This document shows, piece by piece, positions 31,608 to 40,424 of a stretch of 64,000 nt of DNA. Positions within the stretch are counted from its first letter, which is position 1, and each line of letters opens with the position of its first letter. The translations under genes and the position numbers were made by a program. Source of the DNA: an uncultured Collinsella sp. (lineage in GTDB: Bacteria > Actinomycetota > Coriobacteriia > Coriobacteriales > Coriobacteriaceae); assembly GCA_900541685.1 (NCBI GenBank), contig UQKM01000013.1, positions 5,968-69,967 of the forward strand, given 5' to 3'. The notes beneath the pieces were generated by a model. That model saw nothing but the letters and a program-made list of their open reading frames with translations, ran no database searches and was not told the origin of the DNA.

Positions 31608-32171
31608 CTACTTGGTCTTGGCTACCAGCAGCGGGTCGCCCAGCTTGACGAGCGGGTTGCCGCCGATAAGCGTGCCGGACTCGCCGACATGGTCGATGCT
31701 CTTAAGACGATCGAGCTCGGAGACGATGACGGTCACGATGTCCTCGTGACCGGCGGCCTTGATGGCCTCGCGGTCGAAACTGATGAGCGGCTGGCCTGCC
31801 TTGACCGTGTCACCCATCTCGACAAAGCGGGCAAAACCTTTGCCGTTCATTTCCACGGTGCCCAGGCCAACATGGATGAACACGCGAAGACCGTCCTCGG
31901 TGATCATGCCGATGGAGTGGTTGGTGACGGTGGTGGCGCCGATGCGGCCGTTGGCGGGCGCATAGATGGTGCCGGTAATGGGCTCGATGCCGTAGCCCTG
32001 ACCGAGCATACCCGAGGCGATGGTCTCATCGGGAACCTCATCGAGGTTGACGAGCACGCCGTTGACGGGGGCGTAGATGACGCCTTCGCGGGTGGCGAAG
32101 CTTGCTGCGGGCGGAACGGATGCCTCGCCCGTCGAGGTGAAGGTGGACTTAAGCGAATCGAGCAGACCCAT
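31608..32171 (-). CDS. PTS glucose-type EIIA component
   Basis: Soluble 187-residue phosphocarrier of the EIIA-Glc fold: the phospho-acceptor His lies in VFIHVGLGTVEMNGKGF and the second active-site His in TTVTNHSIGMI. It passes phosphate from HPr to EIIB domains of the glucose/beta-glucoside superfamily. Start 32171 follows GGAGGCAACT. It is monocistronic. Both PTS permeases in this window (9581, 40425) lack an EIIA domain and are plausible clients. Confidence 0.9.
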   Translation of the reverse strand: MGLLDSLKSTFTSTGEASVPPAASFATREGVIYAPVNGVLVNLDEVPDETIASGMLGQGYGIEPITGTIYAPANGRIGATTVTNHSIGMITEDGLRVFIHVGLGTVEMNGKGFARFVEMGDTVKAGQPLISFDREAIKAAGHEDIVTVIVSELDRLKSIDHVGESGTLIGGNPLVKLGDPLLVAKTK

Positions 32172-32414
32172 AGTTGCCTCCAACTTAAATAGGCGCATAT
32201 CGCGCGCTTGGTTTGCCGGAAACGTTTCATATGTGTTTCGCGGCTTGGTCAACGCCCCTATTTTACGCTGCTCAACGATACCTCTGAACTGGGATTATGT
32301 GATATATCAGTTGAAGGGAAACTTATTGCTGGAGTGTTTCTTCGCCACGGGCTCAAGTGGGGTACGCTTAGACGCGAAAAACAAGGGCGCATAATCTGCG
32401 CGAAGGGAGCACAT

Positions 32415-33317
32415 ATGATTGTCGAGAACCATGCGCTGTGGGGCGAGGAGCCGACCGAGGAGTATCCGGCGACGTTTACGTATTTGGGTGCCGAGCCGCT
32501 GCCCGATAAGCCGAATGGCCGCCGCCCTGCCGTGATTATCTGCGGCGGAGGTGCGTTTACGCATATCGCTCCGCATGAGCAGGATCCCGTGGCGTTTGCG
32601 TTTTTGGACCGCGGCTACCAGGCCTTTGTGCTCAACTATGTGACAAGTGGCACGGGCGACGTGAGCTTTCCTCACCCGCAGGCAGACCTTGCCAAGATGG
32701 TCGCCACGGTTCGCGCCAACGCCGACGAGTGGCATGTCGATCCCAAGCGCGTGTGCGTCGTGGGCTTCTCGGCAGGCGGCATGATCTGCGCTTCGCTGGC
32801 AACGCAATGGAAGACTGGTCCCTTCGCGGCGCTTGCCGGGTCGCGTCCGGACGACATTCGTCCCGATGCCGTGGTGCTGGGCTATCCGCTGCTCGACTTT
32901 GCCTATGTGCGCGACATGCAGACGCGCGACCCGCGCATCGACCTGCGCGTTCCCAAGACGGGTGGCAAGACGGGGCGCGATTTGCTCAACGACTATCTGT
33001 CGATGGTGACGGGCGGTGAGGCGACCGACGAGCACCTGGCCGACATCTGCCCCACCACGCATGTTTCGCGTCAGATGCCGCCGACCTTTGTGTGGGGCGT
33101 GTCCGACGACAAGACGGCGCCGATCGCGCAGGTCTATCCGTTTGCGCAGCGCATGGCCGAGGAGGGCGTCGCTTGCGAGATGCACGTCTTTGACCAAGGT
33201 GGTCACGGGCTTTCGCTCGGCAACGCCAACACCGCGGTCGATAACGAGGACAAGCAGGTGGCGGTCCGTCCTTGGATCCGCCTGGCCTTCCGTTTCCTGG
33301 AGCGCCACGGCTTCTAG
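32415..33317 (+). CDS. Alpha/beta-hydrolase esterase
   Basis: A 300-residue soluble hydrolase. The oxyanion segment ICGGGAF (HGGG-like, with Cys in place of His), nucleophile elbow GFSAGG (Ser about 118), acid Asp in WGVSDDKTAP and His in GGHGLSLG near the C-terminus form a full catalytic set. Similar enzymes are acetyl-xylan or feruloyl esterase-like. Start 32415 follows GAAGGGAG; the open frame to 32208 is leader. Lone gene, so substrate is open. Confidence 0.85.
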   Translation: MIVENHALWGEEPTEEYPATFTYLGAEPLPDKPNGRRPAVIICGGGAFTHIAPHEQDPVAFAFLDRGYQAFVLNYVTSGTGDVSFPHPQADLAKMVATVRANADEWHVDPKRVCVVGFSAGGMICASLATQWKTGPFAALAGSRPDDIRPDAVVLGYPLLDFAYVRDMQTRDPRIDLRVPKTGGKTGRDLLNDYLSMVTGGEATDEHLADICPTTHVSRQMPPTFVWGVSDDKTAPIAQVYPFAQRMAEEGVACEMHVFDQGGHGLSLGNANTAVDNEDKQVAVRPWIRLAFRFLERHGF

Positions 33318-33344
33318 TTACGCGGTTTTACCAAACCGCGTAAC
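33317..33344 (+). terminator. Terminator of the esterase gene
   Basis: GTTACGCGGTTT (33317-33328, beginning in the stop codon) pairs perfectly with AAACCGCGTAAC (33333-33344). There is no strong T-run, so efficiency is uncertain. Confidence 0.6.
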
Positions 33345-33360
33345 AGCTCGACGCTGCAAA

Positions 33361-33456
33361 CCCGCCAGAGCGGCAATCTGCCTTTCAACTGCGGCGGCAT
33401 GACCAGAAAGTCAATGCCGCCTCGCTTCGCGTCACCTTGCTCGCTCTGGCGGGCTT
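33361..33456. repeat. Long foldback element with GCATGACCAGAA core, copy 1
   Basis: Outer arms CCCGCCAGAGC and GCTCTGGCGGG enclose an inner palindrome GGCGGCATGAC/GTCAATGCCGCC. The 23-base core GGCATGACCAGAA-R-GTCAATGCC and the left arm register match 61769-61830. The right arm is diverged. No gene lies in the 33318-33589 gap. Confidence 0.75.
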
Positions 33457-33589
33457 TTGCTGTCGGCGTCAAAATATCGGTGTTGTCTTGGCTGCCAAAA
33501 GAATGACCCCTCGGGGACGGAGGAAAACGGATCAGTTTGGGCGGTGCTGGCGCCAAGGTTTAAGACCGACGTTGTCCCTTGTTGCTTTC

Positions 33590-34240
33590 CTACCAGACAG
33601 TGAACTGGGCGTTTTCCGTGTTCCAATGGACATCGCGAACGTAGTCGCGCACGCCCGTCGCATCTCGTGCTTCGAACAACTCAAGAATATGAGCATGTTC
33701 GTTGTTGGCTTTATTGAGCAGCTTACACGCCGTCTCCTGGTCAACAGTCTCGTAATCGCGCTTGATAAAGCAACGCTCGAGCTGCGAGATCATATCGCGC
33801 AGACGGTCGTTGCCACAGCGGTTGAAGTACGTAAGGTGAAAGTCTCGCTGAATGTCGTCATACTTACGGATGAGACCGCCTTGGATCGCGAGGTCCATGG
33901 AGCCGACGAGAAATTTCAGCTGCGTAATATCGTCGTCAGTTAGATTCGGACAGGCGAGATATGCGGCCTGCCCGTCGAGCGGCCCCATAATCTCAAAGAC
34001 TTCAACGGCGTTTTGCTGATCGAACCCACGGACGCGGAATCCGCGGCGGGGGAGATTGTCCAGGTAGCCATCGCTTGCCAGCTGGATGAGCGCCTCGCGG
34101 ACCGGCGTGCGCGACACGCCCATGGCATCGCAGATCGCTTGCTCGCTCAGCCGGTCGCCGGCGGACAACTCGCCGGCGTCAATACGGCTCGAAATATAGT
34201 CGTATACGTGGTCCTTCAGGGGCCTTCTGAGCGTTTCCAT
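33590..34240 (-). CDS. GntR-family regulator (FCD type)
   Basis: 216 residues: winged helix-turn-helix (about 10-70, LSEQAICDAMGVSRTPVREA) and an FCD effector domain (about 85-210) with metal/ligand His positions in RDFHLTYFNR and NEHAHILEL. Divergent from the dimethylargininase/permease pair, so it probably controls them with an amino-acid-like effector. Confidence 0.88.
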   Translation of the reverse strand: METLRRPLKDHVYDYISSRIDAGELSAGDRLSEQAICDAMGVSRTPVREALIQLASDGYLDNLPRRGFRVRGFDQQNAVEVFEIMGPLDGQAAYLACPNLTDDDITQLKFLVGSMDLAIQGGLIRKYDDIQRDFHLTYFNRCGNDRLRDMISQLERCFIKRDYETVDQETACKLLNKANNEHAHILELFEARDATGVRDYVRDVHWNTENAQFTVW

Positions 34241-34385
34241 GAGCTTGTGTTCCTTAACGGTATATTTCTAAAATTAAATACGTTTCGCTTGAATAGCTCA
34301 GTCGAATTATAGAACGACCAGCTAAATCGTGCTACTTTGCGCCGATAAGCAGGAATACGCTTACCGAGGATTATCTACCGTTCGG

Positions 34386-34406
34386 GATTGTATACAATAT
34401 ACAAAA
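34386..34406. promoter_or_regulatory. Candidate GntR operator
   Basis: TTGTATACAA (34388-34397), then TATACAAAA: a perfect palindrome of the FadR-subfamily form T-N-G-T-N(2)-A-C-N-A, in the 254-bp space between the regulator and the hydrolase gene. Confidence 0.6.
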
Positions 34407-34494
34407 CAGCAAAGACACCCTAAGATAAAGCCATCGGAAGGAAGGCGGACGCAAGGAAGTCCGCTCAGTACTATGAGATCCAAGGAGGATCATC

Positions 34495-35271
34495 ATGACC
34501 AAGTTCAGCCACGTCATCATCCGCCGCCCCGGCAAGTCCCTGAGCAATGGCATCACGAGTGCCCCCGAGCTTGGCCAGCCCATCTACGAGCGCGCCATCG
34601 AGGAGCACTACGATTACGAGCATGCGCTCGAGCAGTGCGGCGTTGACGTGTCGGTACTGCCGGCACTCGAGCAGTATCCCGACAGCTGCTTCGTCGAAGA
34701 TCCGGCCGTTATCACTCGCTGCGGCGCCATCATTACCAACCCCGGCGCCGACAGCCGCAACGGCGAGAAGGACGAGATCGAGCCGGCCGTCCGTCGCTTC
34801 TTTGACGACGAGCATGTCAAGCACATCGTTTCTCCGGGCACGCTCGACGGCGGCGACGTCATGATGGTCGGCGACCATTTCTACGTCGGTCGCTCCGCTC
34901 GTACCAACGAAGAGGGTATCCGCCAGTTCTGCGAGATTCTTGAAGGCTGGGGCCTCGAGGGCTCCGAGGTTCCGCTGGAGGAGGTCCTGCACCTCAAGAC
35001 GGGCGTCAACTACATCGAGGACAACAACATGCTCGTCTCCGGTGAGTTCATCGATAAGCCCGACTTTGCCCAGTACAACAAGATCGTCGTGCCCGAGGAC
35101 GAGGCTTACGGCGCCAACTGCATCTGGGTCAACGGTACGGTCATCGTTGCCGAGGGCTATCCGACCGTGCTCAAGGCCGTGCAGGATCTGGGCTACAAGA
35201 CGCTCGTCGTCGATACCTCCGAGTATCGCAAGGTCGACGGCGGCCTTTCTTGCCTGTCGCTGCGCTTCTAA
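34495..35271 (+). CDS. Dimethylarginine dimethylaminohydrolase-like enzyme
   Basis: DDAH-type enzymes split methylated arginine to citrulline and methylamines. The 258-residue protein has the beta/alpha-propeller (amidinotransferase) motifs: PDSCFVED (62-69), the LDGGDV acid motif (117-122), catalytic His166 in HLKTG and the C-terminal catalytic Cys253 in GGLSCLSLRF. Length and C-terminal Cys fit DDAH better than arginine deiminase (~410 residues). ATG follows AAGGAGGATCATC. Pairing with an amino-acid permease suggests uptake and breakdown of a guanidino amino acid. Confidence 0.88.
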   Translation: MTKFSHVIIRRPGKSLSNGITSAPELGQPIYERAIEEHYDYEHALEQCGVDVSVLPALEQYPDSCFVEDPAVITRCGAIITNPGADSRNGEKDEIEPAVRRFFDDEHVKHIVSPGTLDGGDVMMVGDHFYVGRSARTNEEGIRQFCEILEGWGLEGSEVPLEEVLHLKTGVNYIEDNNMLVSGEFIDKPDFAQYNKIVVPEDEAYGANCIWVNGTVIVAEGYPTVLKAVQDLGYKTLVVDTSEYRKVDGGLSCLSLRF

Positions 35272-35306
35272 CGCGATAGCTGCAACAGCCTGATGATCGC
35301 TTGACC

Positions 35307-35347
35307 GATGGCCCGGCACCCGATTCGGGGCGTCCGGGCCATCTTTC
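35307..35347 (+). terminator. Hairpin between the DDAH-like and permease genes
   Basis: GATGGCCCGG pairs with CCGGGCCATC (35334-35343), then TTTCGTT. Likely partial termination so that less permease mRNA is made, or full stop with a separate downstream promoter. Confidence 0.7.
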
Positions 35348-35380
35348 GTTCGATCACATGATGAAGGGGGTGCACATACA

Positions 35381-36844
35381 ATGGCCTCTAAAGCTCAAAA
35401 CGACGAGATTATCGACCCTAATGGCCTCGATCTCTTTCGTCTGACCATGATGGTCATTACCGCCAGTATTTGTGGCGGCATCTTTTCGCTTGCCGGCGAT
35501 ATGGCAGCAGGCGGGGCAAATACCGGTGCGGTTATCGTCTCGTGGGGAATTTGCTTCATTGGCGTCTTTGCGCTGATGATGGTGTTCAACGGTTTGTCTC
35601 AGGCCCGTCCCGACCTGACCGGCGGCATCTATGCATACGCTGCGGCCGGTTTTGGCGATTACATTGGATTCAACTCCGCCTGGGGCTACTGGATCAGCGC
35701 ATGTCTTTCCAACGTGAGCTTTGCGCTCTTGCTGTTTAGCGCGCTGGGCTATTTCTTCCCTGCGTTTGGCGCGGGTAACAACCTGCTTTCCATCGTCTGC
35801 GCCAGCGTGTTTTTGTGGTTCCTTACCGCCCTTGTGCTTCGTGGTGTTAAGGAGGCTGCGGGCATTAACACGATCGTCACGTTGGCGAAGCTGGTGCCGC
35901 TGGGGCTCTTTGTGCTGAGTATCGTGCTCCTGGGTAAGTTCAACGTCGATATCTTTATGGACAACTTCTGGGGAGAGCCGGCTGGTCCTGGCTTTGGCGA
36001 GCAGGTTGTCTCGACCATGATCGCCCTTGTCTGGGTCTTCACGGGCATCGAGGGCGCTGTCGTTATCTCGGGCCGTGCTAAGTACGTGCGTGACGTCGGC
36101 CGCTCGACGGCGCTCGGATTTGCGGCTGTATTCACGCTGTATCTGATCATCTCGATGCTGTCGCTCGGCATTATGCCGCGCGAGGAGATGGCACAGCTCG
36201 CAACGCCCTCCATGGCGGGAATTCTCGAGTGCGCAATCGGTCCGGTTGGTGCTGCCATCGTAAACCTTGGCGTTATCCTCTCGCTGGTCGGCGCGATGCT
36301 GGGCTACGTCATCATCGCTTCCGAGACGCCGTTCGAGGCGGCGCGCCAGGGTTCCTTCCCGCTGGCGTTTGCTAAGACGAACAAGCATGATGCCCCGGTG
36401 GTGACGATTCTCGTGAGCTCCGGAATCACGCAGCTCTTCTTGATCGTGTCGTATGTGGCGGCGAGCACCTACCAGTTCTTCTATAGCTGCGCGGTTAACA
36501 CGATTCTGGTTCCGTATGTCTGCTCGGCTGCCTATTACATGGTGATTGGTTGGAAGAAGGAGCATCTGGACGGACCGTATGCGCCAAGCGTCGGCAAGGC
36601 GCGATTCTTCGGCACGCTCGGCTTCATTTACACATTGTTCCTTGTGTGGTCGACGGGCCTCCAGGGCGTCATGATCACGACGATCCTTTTTGCTCCGGCC
36701 ATTCCCGTTTATATGCTGGGCGAGCGAGGTCGCGGTAAGCCGGTACTTCCGCACCTGCACGACAAGCTGATCGCAGCGGTGGTCATTGTCGTGGCGGTCA
36801 TCTCGCTGTATCTGCACTTTGCCGGCATTGCGCCGATAGTCTAA
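35381..36844 (+). CDS. APC-family amino-acid permease or antiporter
   Basis: 487-residue membrane protein with about 12-13 helices of the basic amino-acid/polyamine antiporter group: the helix 1 break SICGGIFSLAGDMA, the GGIYAYAAAGFGDYIGF motif and FTGIEGAVVISGRAK. Most similar in plan to arginine/ornithine antiporters. Next to the DDAH-like gene, it could bring in methylarginine or arginine in exchange for citrulline or ornithine (inference). ATG follows AAGGGGGTGCACATACA. Confidence 0.82.
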   Translation: MASKAQNDEIIDPNGLDLFRLTMMVITASICGGIFSLAGDMAAGGANTGAVIVSWGICFIGVFALMMVFNGLSQARPDLTGGIYAYAAAGFGDYIGFNSAWGYWISACLSNVSFALLLFSALGYFFPAFGAGNNLLSIVCASVFLWFLTALVLRGVKEAAGINTIVTLAKLVPLGLFVLSIVLLGKFNVDIFMDNFWGEPAGPGFGEQVVSTMIALVWVFTGIEGAVVISGRAKYVRDVGRSTALGFAAVFTLYLIISMLSLGIMPREEMAQLATPSMAGILECAIGPVGAAIVNLGVILSLVGAMLGYVIIASETPFEAARQGSFPLAFAKTNKHDAPVVTILVSSGITQLFLIVSYVAASTYQFFYSCAVNTILVPYVCSAAYYMVIGWKKEHLDGPYAPSVGKARFFGTLGFIYTLFLVWSTGLQGVMITTILFAPAIPVYMLGERGRGKPVLPHLHDKLIAAVVIVVAVISLYLHFAGIAPIV

Positions 36845-36956
36845 GACTGCGGCAAGCTTCATCGCTTGGTAAGCCGACGGAGGCGTCGCGTGCCGGTGCC
36901 GTTCGGTAATCCATAACTGACGTGGGCCTCTGTAACGTGCCTTTGTGAGCGCCCAC

Positions 36957-36998
36957 CAAGCCCGCGCAGGTGACATTTGTTGCCAGCGCGGGCTTTTG
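36957..36998 (+). terminator. Terminator downstream of the permease
   Basis: AAGCCCGCGC pairs with GCGCGGGCTT around a 17-base loop, ending in TTTTGCT. Confidence 0.75.
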
Positions 36999-37000
36999 CT

Positions 37001-37065
37001 GTTGCGGCGAAATAGTTCCTGTTTTTGCTGGTTAAAGCATCAAACAGGAACTATTCCACCGCAAC
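37001..37065. repeat. GTTGCGG-AATAGTTCCTG hairpin, copy 1
   Basis: Arms of 24 bases (37001-37024 and 37042-37065) match at 22 positions; loop TTGCTGGTTAAAGCATC. The arm is shared with 46760-46824. The gap 36845-37307 has no other supported feature. Confidence 0.85.
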
Positions 37066-37307
37066 TTGTTTTGATTCGCTGGGGGACGGAGGAAGCGGCG
37101 ATCCGGAATCCACCTGCACAGTCGCTCCGCATCCCGTCCGTTGGCGCAAGTGGTGCCAAATGTAATCTGCCCCCCCCTTGCACGCTTGTCCTCCTTGCAG
37201 CAATCTGTTGGTTGAACGTCGTTATGTGCTTGCAGTTTCTGGGCAAGCCGTCTCGCAGCAAAGTAGACTAGATGGCCATTTCAAAAAGCCTACTCAGAGG
37301 AGGAACC

Positions 37308-37628
37308 ATGCTTGAGGGTACGTATGTGGTTTCGGCCCAGACGCCGGTGGGGAGTAGACGCGGCGAGGTGACGTTTTCACATGGGGTGAACGGCGCGCTC
37401 AGGGCAGTACTAAACGTCAGGGGTCTCAATATCGCTCTCTCGAGTGCCCGTGCTGAGGGCGATTTCTTTGAGCTCTTGGGTACTATCTCCCACGTCTTGA
37501 TGGGCAAGGCGCCCTTTACATGCACGGGGTCGGTCGAGGGTGATCAACTCACTGCTACCGCGCGGTCGGGTTCCGTTTCGATCTCGCTGAGCGGTATGCG
37601 TAAAGAGCCTTCGGGGCGCACCGCATAA
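37308..37628 (+). CDS. Small conserved-type protein of unknown function
   Basis: 106 residues, no membrane segment or signal peptide. It begins MLEGTYVVSAQTPVGSRRGE and alternates short hydrophobic strands with turns, suggesting a small beta-barrel or sandwich. I do not recognise a characterised family. ATG 37308 follows GAGGAGGAACC, a very strong ribosome site, supporting a real gene; the frame extends upstream to 37272 without one. It lies ahead of the iron transporter but with a 120-bp gap. Confidence 0.7.
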   Translation: MLEGTYVVSAQTPVGSRRGEVTFSHGVNGALRAVLNVRGLNIALSSARAEGDFFELLGTISHVLMGKAPFTCTGSVEGDQLTATARSGSVSISLSGMRKEPSGRTA

Positions 37629-37701
37629 AGTTTGCGCAGGTAAACATCGGTATTTGACTTTATAAAATAGTTCAGAGCGCTATCATTTGTCGTTACGAGT
37701 T

Positions 37702-37726
37702 GGTTAACCCCGGTAAACGGTTAACC
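37702..37726. promoter_or_regulatory. Paired GGTTAACC palindromes upstream of feoAB
   Basis: Two perfect 8-bp palindromes (37702-37709 and 37719-37726) start 17 bp apart, 24 bp before the GTG start. The placement suits an operator for an iron-dependent repressor; resemblance to DtxR/IdeR sites is partial (GGTTA/TAACC words). Confidence 0.5.
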
Positions 37727-37749
37727 GCGTCTAACGAAAGGATGAGCGC

Positions 37750-40110
37750 GTGAAGCTCGATACACTCGAGATTGGAAAGGACGCCGTTGTCGCATCGGTG
37801 ACATCCGACGACCAGGCGCTCCGTCAGCATATTTTGGACATGGGCCTGACGCCGGGCACCGAAGTCACCATGATGAAGTACGCCCCCATGGGCGACCCGC
37901 TCGAGATTCGCCTGCGTGGCTACGAGTTGACGCTGCGCAAGGACGATGCCGCTCGCATCGAGCTCGTGGGTATTCACGACACCGATACGGGTCCGCGCGC
38001 TAACGCCGCAATCGGCACGACGGAGCATCCGGCCCTGGGCGAGGGGACATATTCGCCCCGTGCGGCAAAGACGGCCGTGCCCGAGGGCGCGCCGCTGCAC
38101 TTTGCCCTCGCTGGCAACCAAAACTGCGGCAAGACCACGTTATTCAACCAGCTGACGGGCTCCAACCAGCACGTCGGTAACTTTCCCGGCGTGACTGTCG
38201 ACCGCAAAGATGGCACCATCCGTAACCATCCCGAGGCGAGCGTTACCGACCTGCCTGGCATTTACTCCCTGTCGCCGTACACAGGCGAAGAGGTCGTGAG
38301 CCGTCAGTTCATCCTCGACGAGCGCCCGGACGCCATCATCGACATCATTGACGCCACCAACATTGAGCGTAACCTGTACCTGACACTGCAGCTCATGGAG
38401 CTTGACCGTCCCATGGTCATCGCGCTCAACATGATGGACGAGGTGACCGCCAACGGCGGCGCCGTAGACGTCAACTTGCTCGAGAGCCTGATGGGCGTGC
38501 CTGTTGTCCCCATTAGCGCTGCCCGCAACGAGGGCATCGGCGAGCTGGTGGACCACGCCCTGCACGTGGCACGGTTCCGCGAGCGTCCTGGTCGCCTGGA
38601 CTTTTGCGCGCCCGACGGTCCGGACGGCGGTGCGCTGCATCGCTGCATCCACGGTATTGCTAACCTGATCGAGGACCATGCCGTGACGGCGCACATCCCG
38701 GTGCGCTTTGCGGCGACTAAGCTGGTCGAGGGCGATGAGCTGGTAACCGAGGCGCTTCACCTGGATCGCAATGAGCTCGACGCTATCGAGCACATCATTA
38801 CCCAGATGGAGGGCAAGGCCGGCACCGACCGCCTATCTGCGTTGGCCGATATGCGTTTTAGCTTTATCGGCGACGTGTGCGGGCGTTGCGTCGTCAAGCC
38901 GCACGAAAGCCGCGAGCACGTGCGCTCCGTCAAGATTGACCGCATCCTGACAGGTCGTTACACAGCCATTCCGGCGTTTCTGGTGATCATGGACCTCGTC
39001 TTTTGGCTGACGTTTGGCGTGATCGGCGCGGCGTTGCAGGGACTCATGGAGGACGGTATCGCTGCCATCATCGCCTCGGCCGATGCGGGCCTCAAGGCGT
39101 TCGGAACCAACGACGTGGTGCGCTCGCTGGCTGTCGACGGCGTGCTTACGGGCGTGGGTAGCGTGCTGACCTTCCTGCCGATTATCGTCGTGCTCTTCTT
39201 GTTCCTCTCCATTCTGGAAGACTCCGGATACATGGCACGCGTGGCCTTTGTCATGGATAAGGTGCTGCGTCGCTTTGGCCTGTCGGGCCGCAGCTTTGTG
39301 CCCATGCTCGTCGGTTTTGGCTGCACCGTGCCGGCTATCATGTCGACCCGTACGCTCCCATCCGAGCACGACCGCAAGATGACGGTCATGCTCACACCGT
39401 TCATGAGCTGCTCGGCCAAGCTGCCGGTTTACGGCTTGCTGTGCGGGGCGTTTTTCCCACAGGCGACGGTTCCCGCCATGGTCTCGCTCTATCTGATTGG
39501 TATTGCGGTTGGTTGCATTGCGGCTCTGGTGCTCAACCGTACGGCATTTAAGGGCGACCCGGTGCCGTTTATCATGGAGCTCCCCAATTACCGCCTGCCG
39601 AGCGTCAAGACGACGGTGATGCTGGCATGGGATAAGGCCAAGGACTATATTACCAAGGCCTTTACCATTATCTTTGCCGCTACGGTGGTCATCTGGTTCC
39701 TGCAGACGTTCGATATCCGCTTTAACGTGGTCGCCGACCAGTCGCAAAGCCTGCTTGCCGGTCTGGGTAGCATCATCGCGCCGGTGTTGGCCCCGCTCGG
39801 TTTTGGCGACTGGCGCGCCTCGACGGCACTCGTCACGGGACTTATTGCCAAGGAGAGCGTCATCTCGACGCTCACGGTGCTTTTGGGCGCAACCTCTCCC
39901 GCGGCACTGTCAGCCATGTTTTCGCCGTTTACCGCCTACGTGTTCTTGGTCTTTACGCTGCTGTACCCGCCTTGCGTGGCGTCCATCGGCGCCGTCAAGA
40001 GCGAGTTGGGCGCGCGCTATGCCGTGGCCGTATTCGCGTTTCAGGTGACGGTCGCCTGGATCGTGGCGTTTGTCGTGCATTCGGCGGGCATATTGCTGGG
40101 GTTGGCTTAG
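37750..40110 (+). CDS. feoB: Ferrous iron transporter, FeoA-FeoB fusion
   Basis: 786 residues importing Fe(II). Residues 1-75 are a FeoA SH3-like domain (LRQHILDMGLTPGTEVTMMK), fused to FeoB: G1 GNQNCGKTT (about 122), G3 DLPGIYSL, G4 NMMD, then a helical insertion, the Gate-type membrane segments (LTFLPIIVVLFLFLSILEDSG and the VGFGCTVPAIMSTRT motif with conserved Cys) and a hydrophobic C-terminus. GTG 37750 follows AAAGGA by 8 nt. FeoA and FeoB are usually separate genes; the fusion is known in some anaerobes. No FeoC follows. Confidence 0.94.
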   Translation: MKLDTLEIGKDAVVASVTSDDQALRQHILDMGLTPGTEVTMMKYAPMGDPLEIRLRGYELTLRKDDAARIELVGIHDTDTGPRANAAIGTTEHPALGEGTYSPRAAKTAVPEGAPLHFALAGNQNCGKTTLFNQLTGSNQHVGNFPGVTVDRKDGTIRNHPEASVTDLPGIYSLSPYTGEEVVSRQFILDERPDAIIDIIDATNIERNLYLTLQLMELDRPMVIALNMMDEVTANGGAVDVNLLESLMGVPVVPISAARNEGIGELVDHALHVARFRERPGRLDFCAPDGPDGGALHRCIHGIANLIEDHAVTAHIPVRFAATKLVEGDELVTEALHLDRNELDAIEHIITQMEGKAGTDRLSALADMRFSFIGDVCGRCVVKPHESREHVRSVKIDRILTGRYTAIPAFLVIMDLVFWLTFGVIGAALQGLMEDGIAAIIASADAGLKAFGTNDVVRSLAVDGVLTGVGSVLTFLPIIVVLFLFLSILEDSGYMARVAFVMDKVLRRFGLSGRSFVPMLVGFGCTVPAIMSTRTLPSEHDRKMTVMLTPFMSCSAKLPVYGLLCGAFFPQATVPAMVSLYLIGIAVGCIAALVLNRTAFKGDPVPFIMELPNYRLPSVKTTVMLAWDKAKDYITKAFTIIFAATVVIWFLQTFDIRFNVVADQSQSLLAGLGSIIAPVLAPLGFGDWRASTALVTGLIAKESVISTLTVLLGATSPAALSAMFSPFTAYVFLVFTLLYPPCVASIGAVKSELGARYAVAVFAFQVTVAWIVAFVVHSAGILLGLA

Positions 40111-40322
40111 GGGCGCGTTGATGCTCCGCGCTTTTGGGCGAGCAACAATTCAATAAATATGAGCCAAAATACCGGTAATTGTCGGCCTGCGGGGACTGTC
40201 CTACGCTGCAGGTTGCCGTTCGCTGCCTATTTGCTGCCGTTTACGGATTCGTAAATACTTGCAATCGTCGGTCGATTTAACCGCATTACGCGATGCCGAT
40301 GCGCATTTTGTGTGCCCCTTTC

Positions 40323-40328
40323 TACAAT
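40323..40328 (+). promoter_or_regulatory. Candidate -10 element of the EIICB gene
   Basis: TACAAT at 40323-40328, about 97 bp before the start; the matching -35 region (TGCGCA) is poor. The rest of the 40111-40424 gap shows only a weak GCGCG/CGCGC hairpin with TTTT after feoB (about 40112-40136). Confidence 0.35.
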
Positions 40329-40424
40329 CACTTTGTGTCTATTGCCGAACATGTCTTCCGTTTCGCCTGTGTGGGGACGTGGGGTGCAATAGTCGTTTGT
40401 AGAGGCTCATTGAGGAGGGAATTG

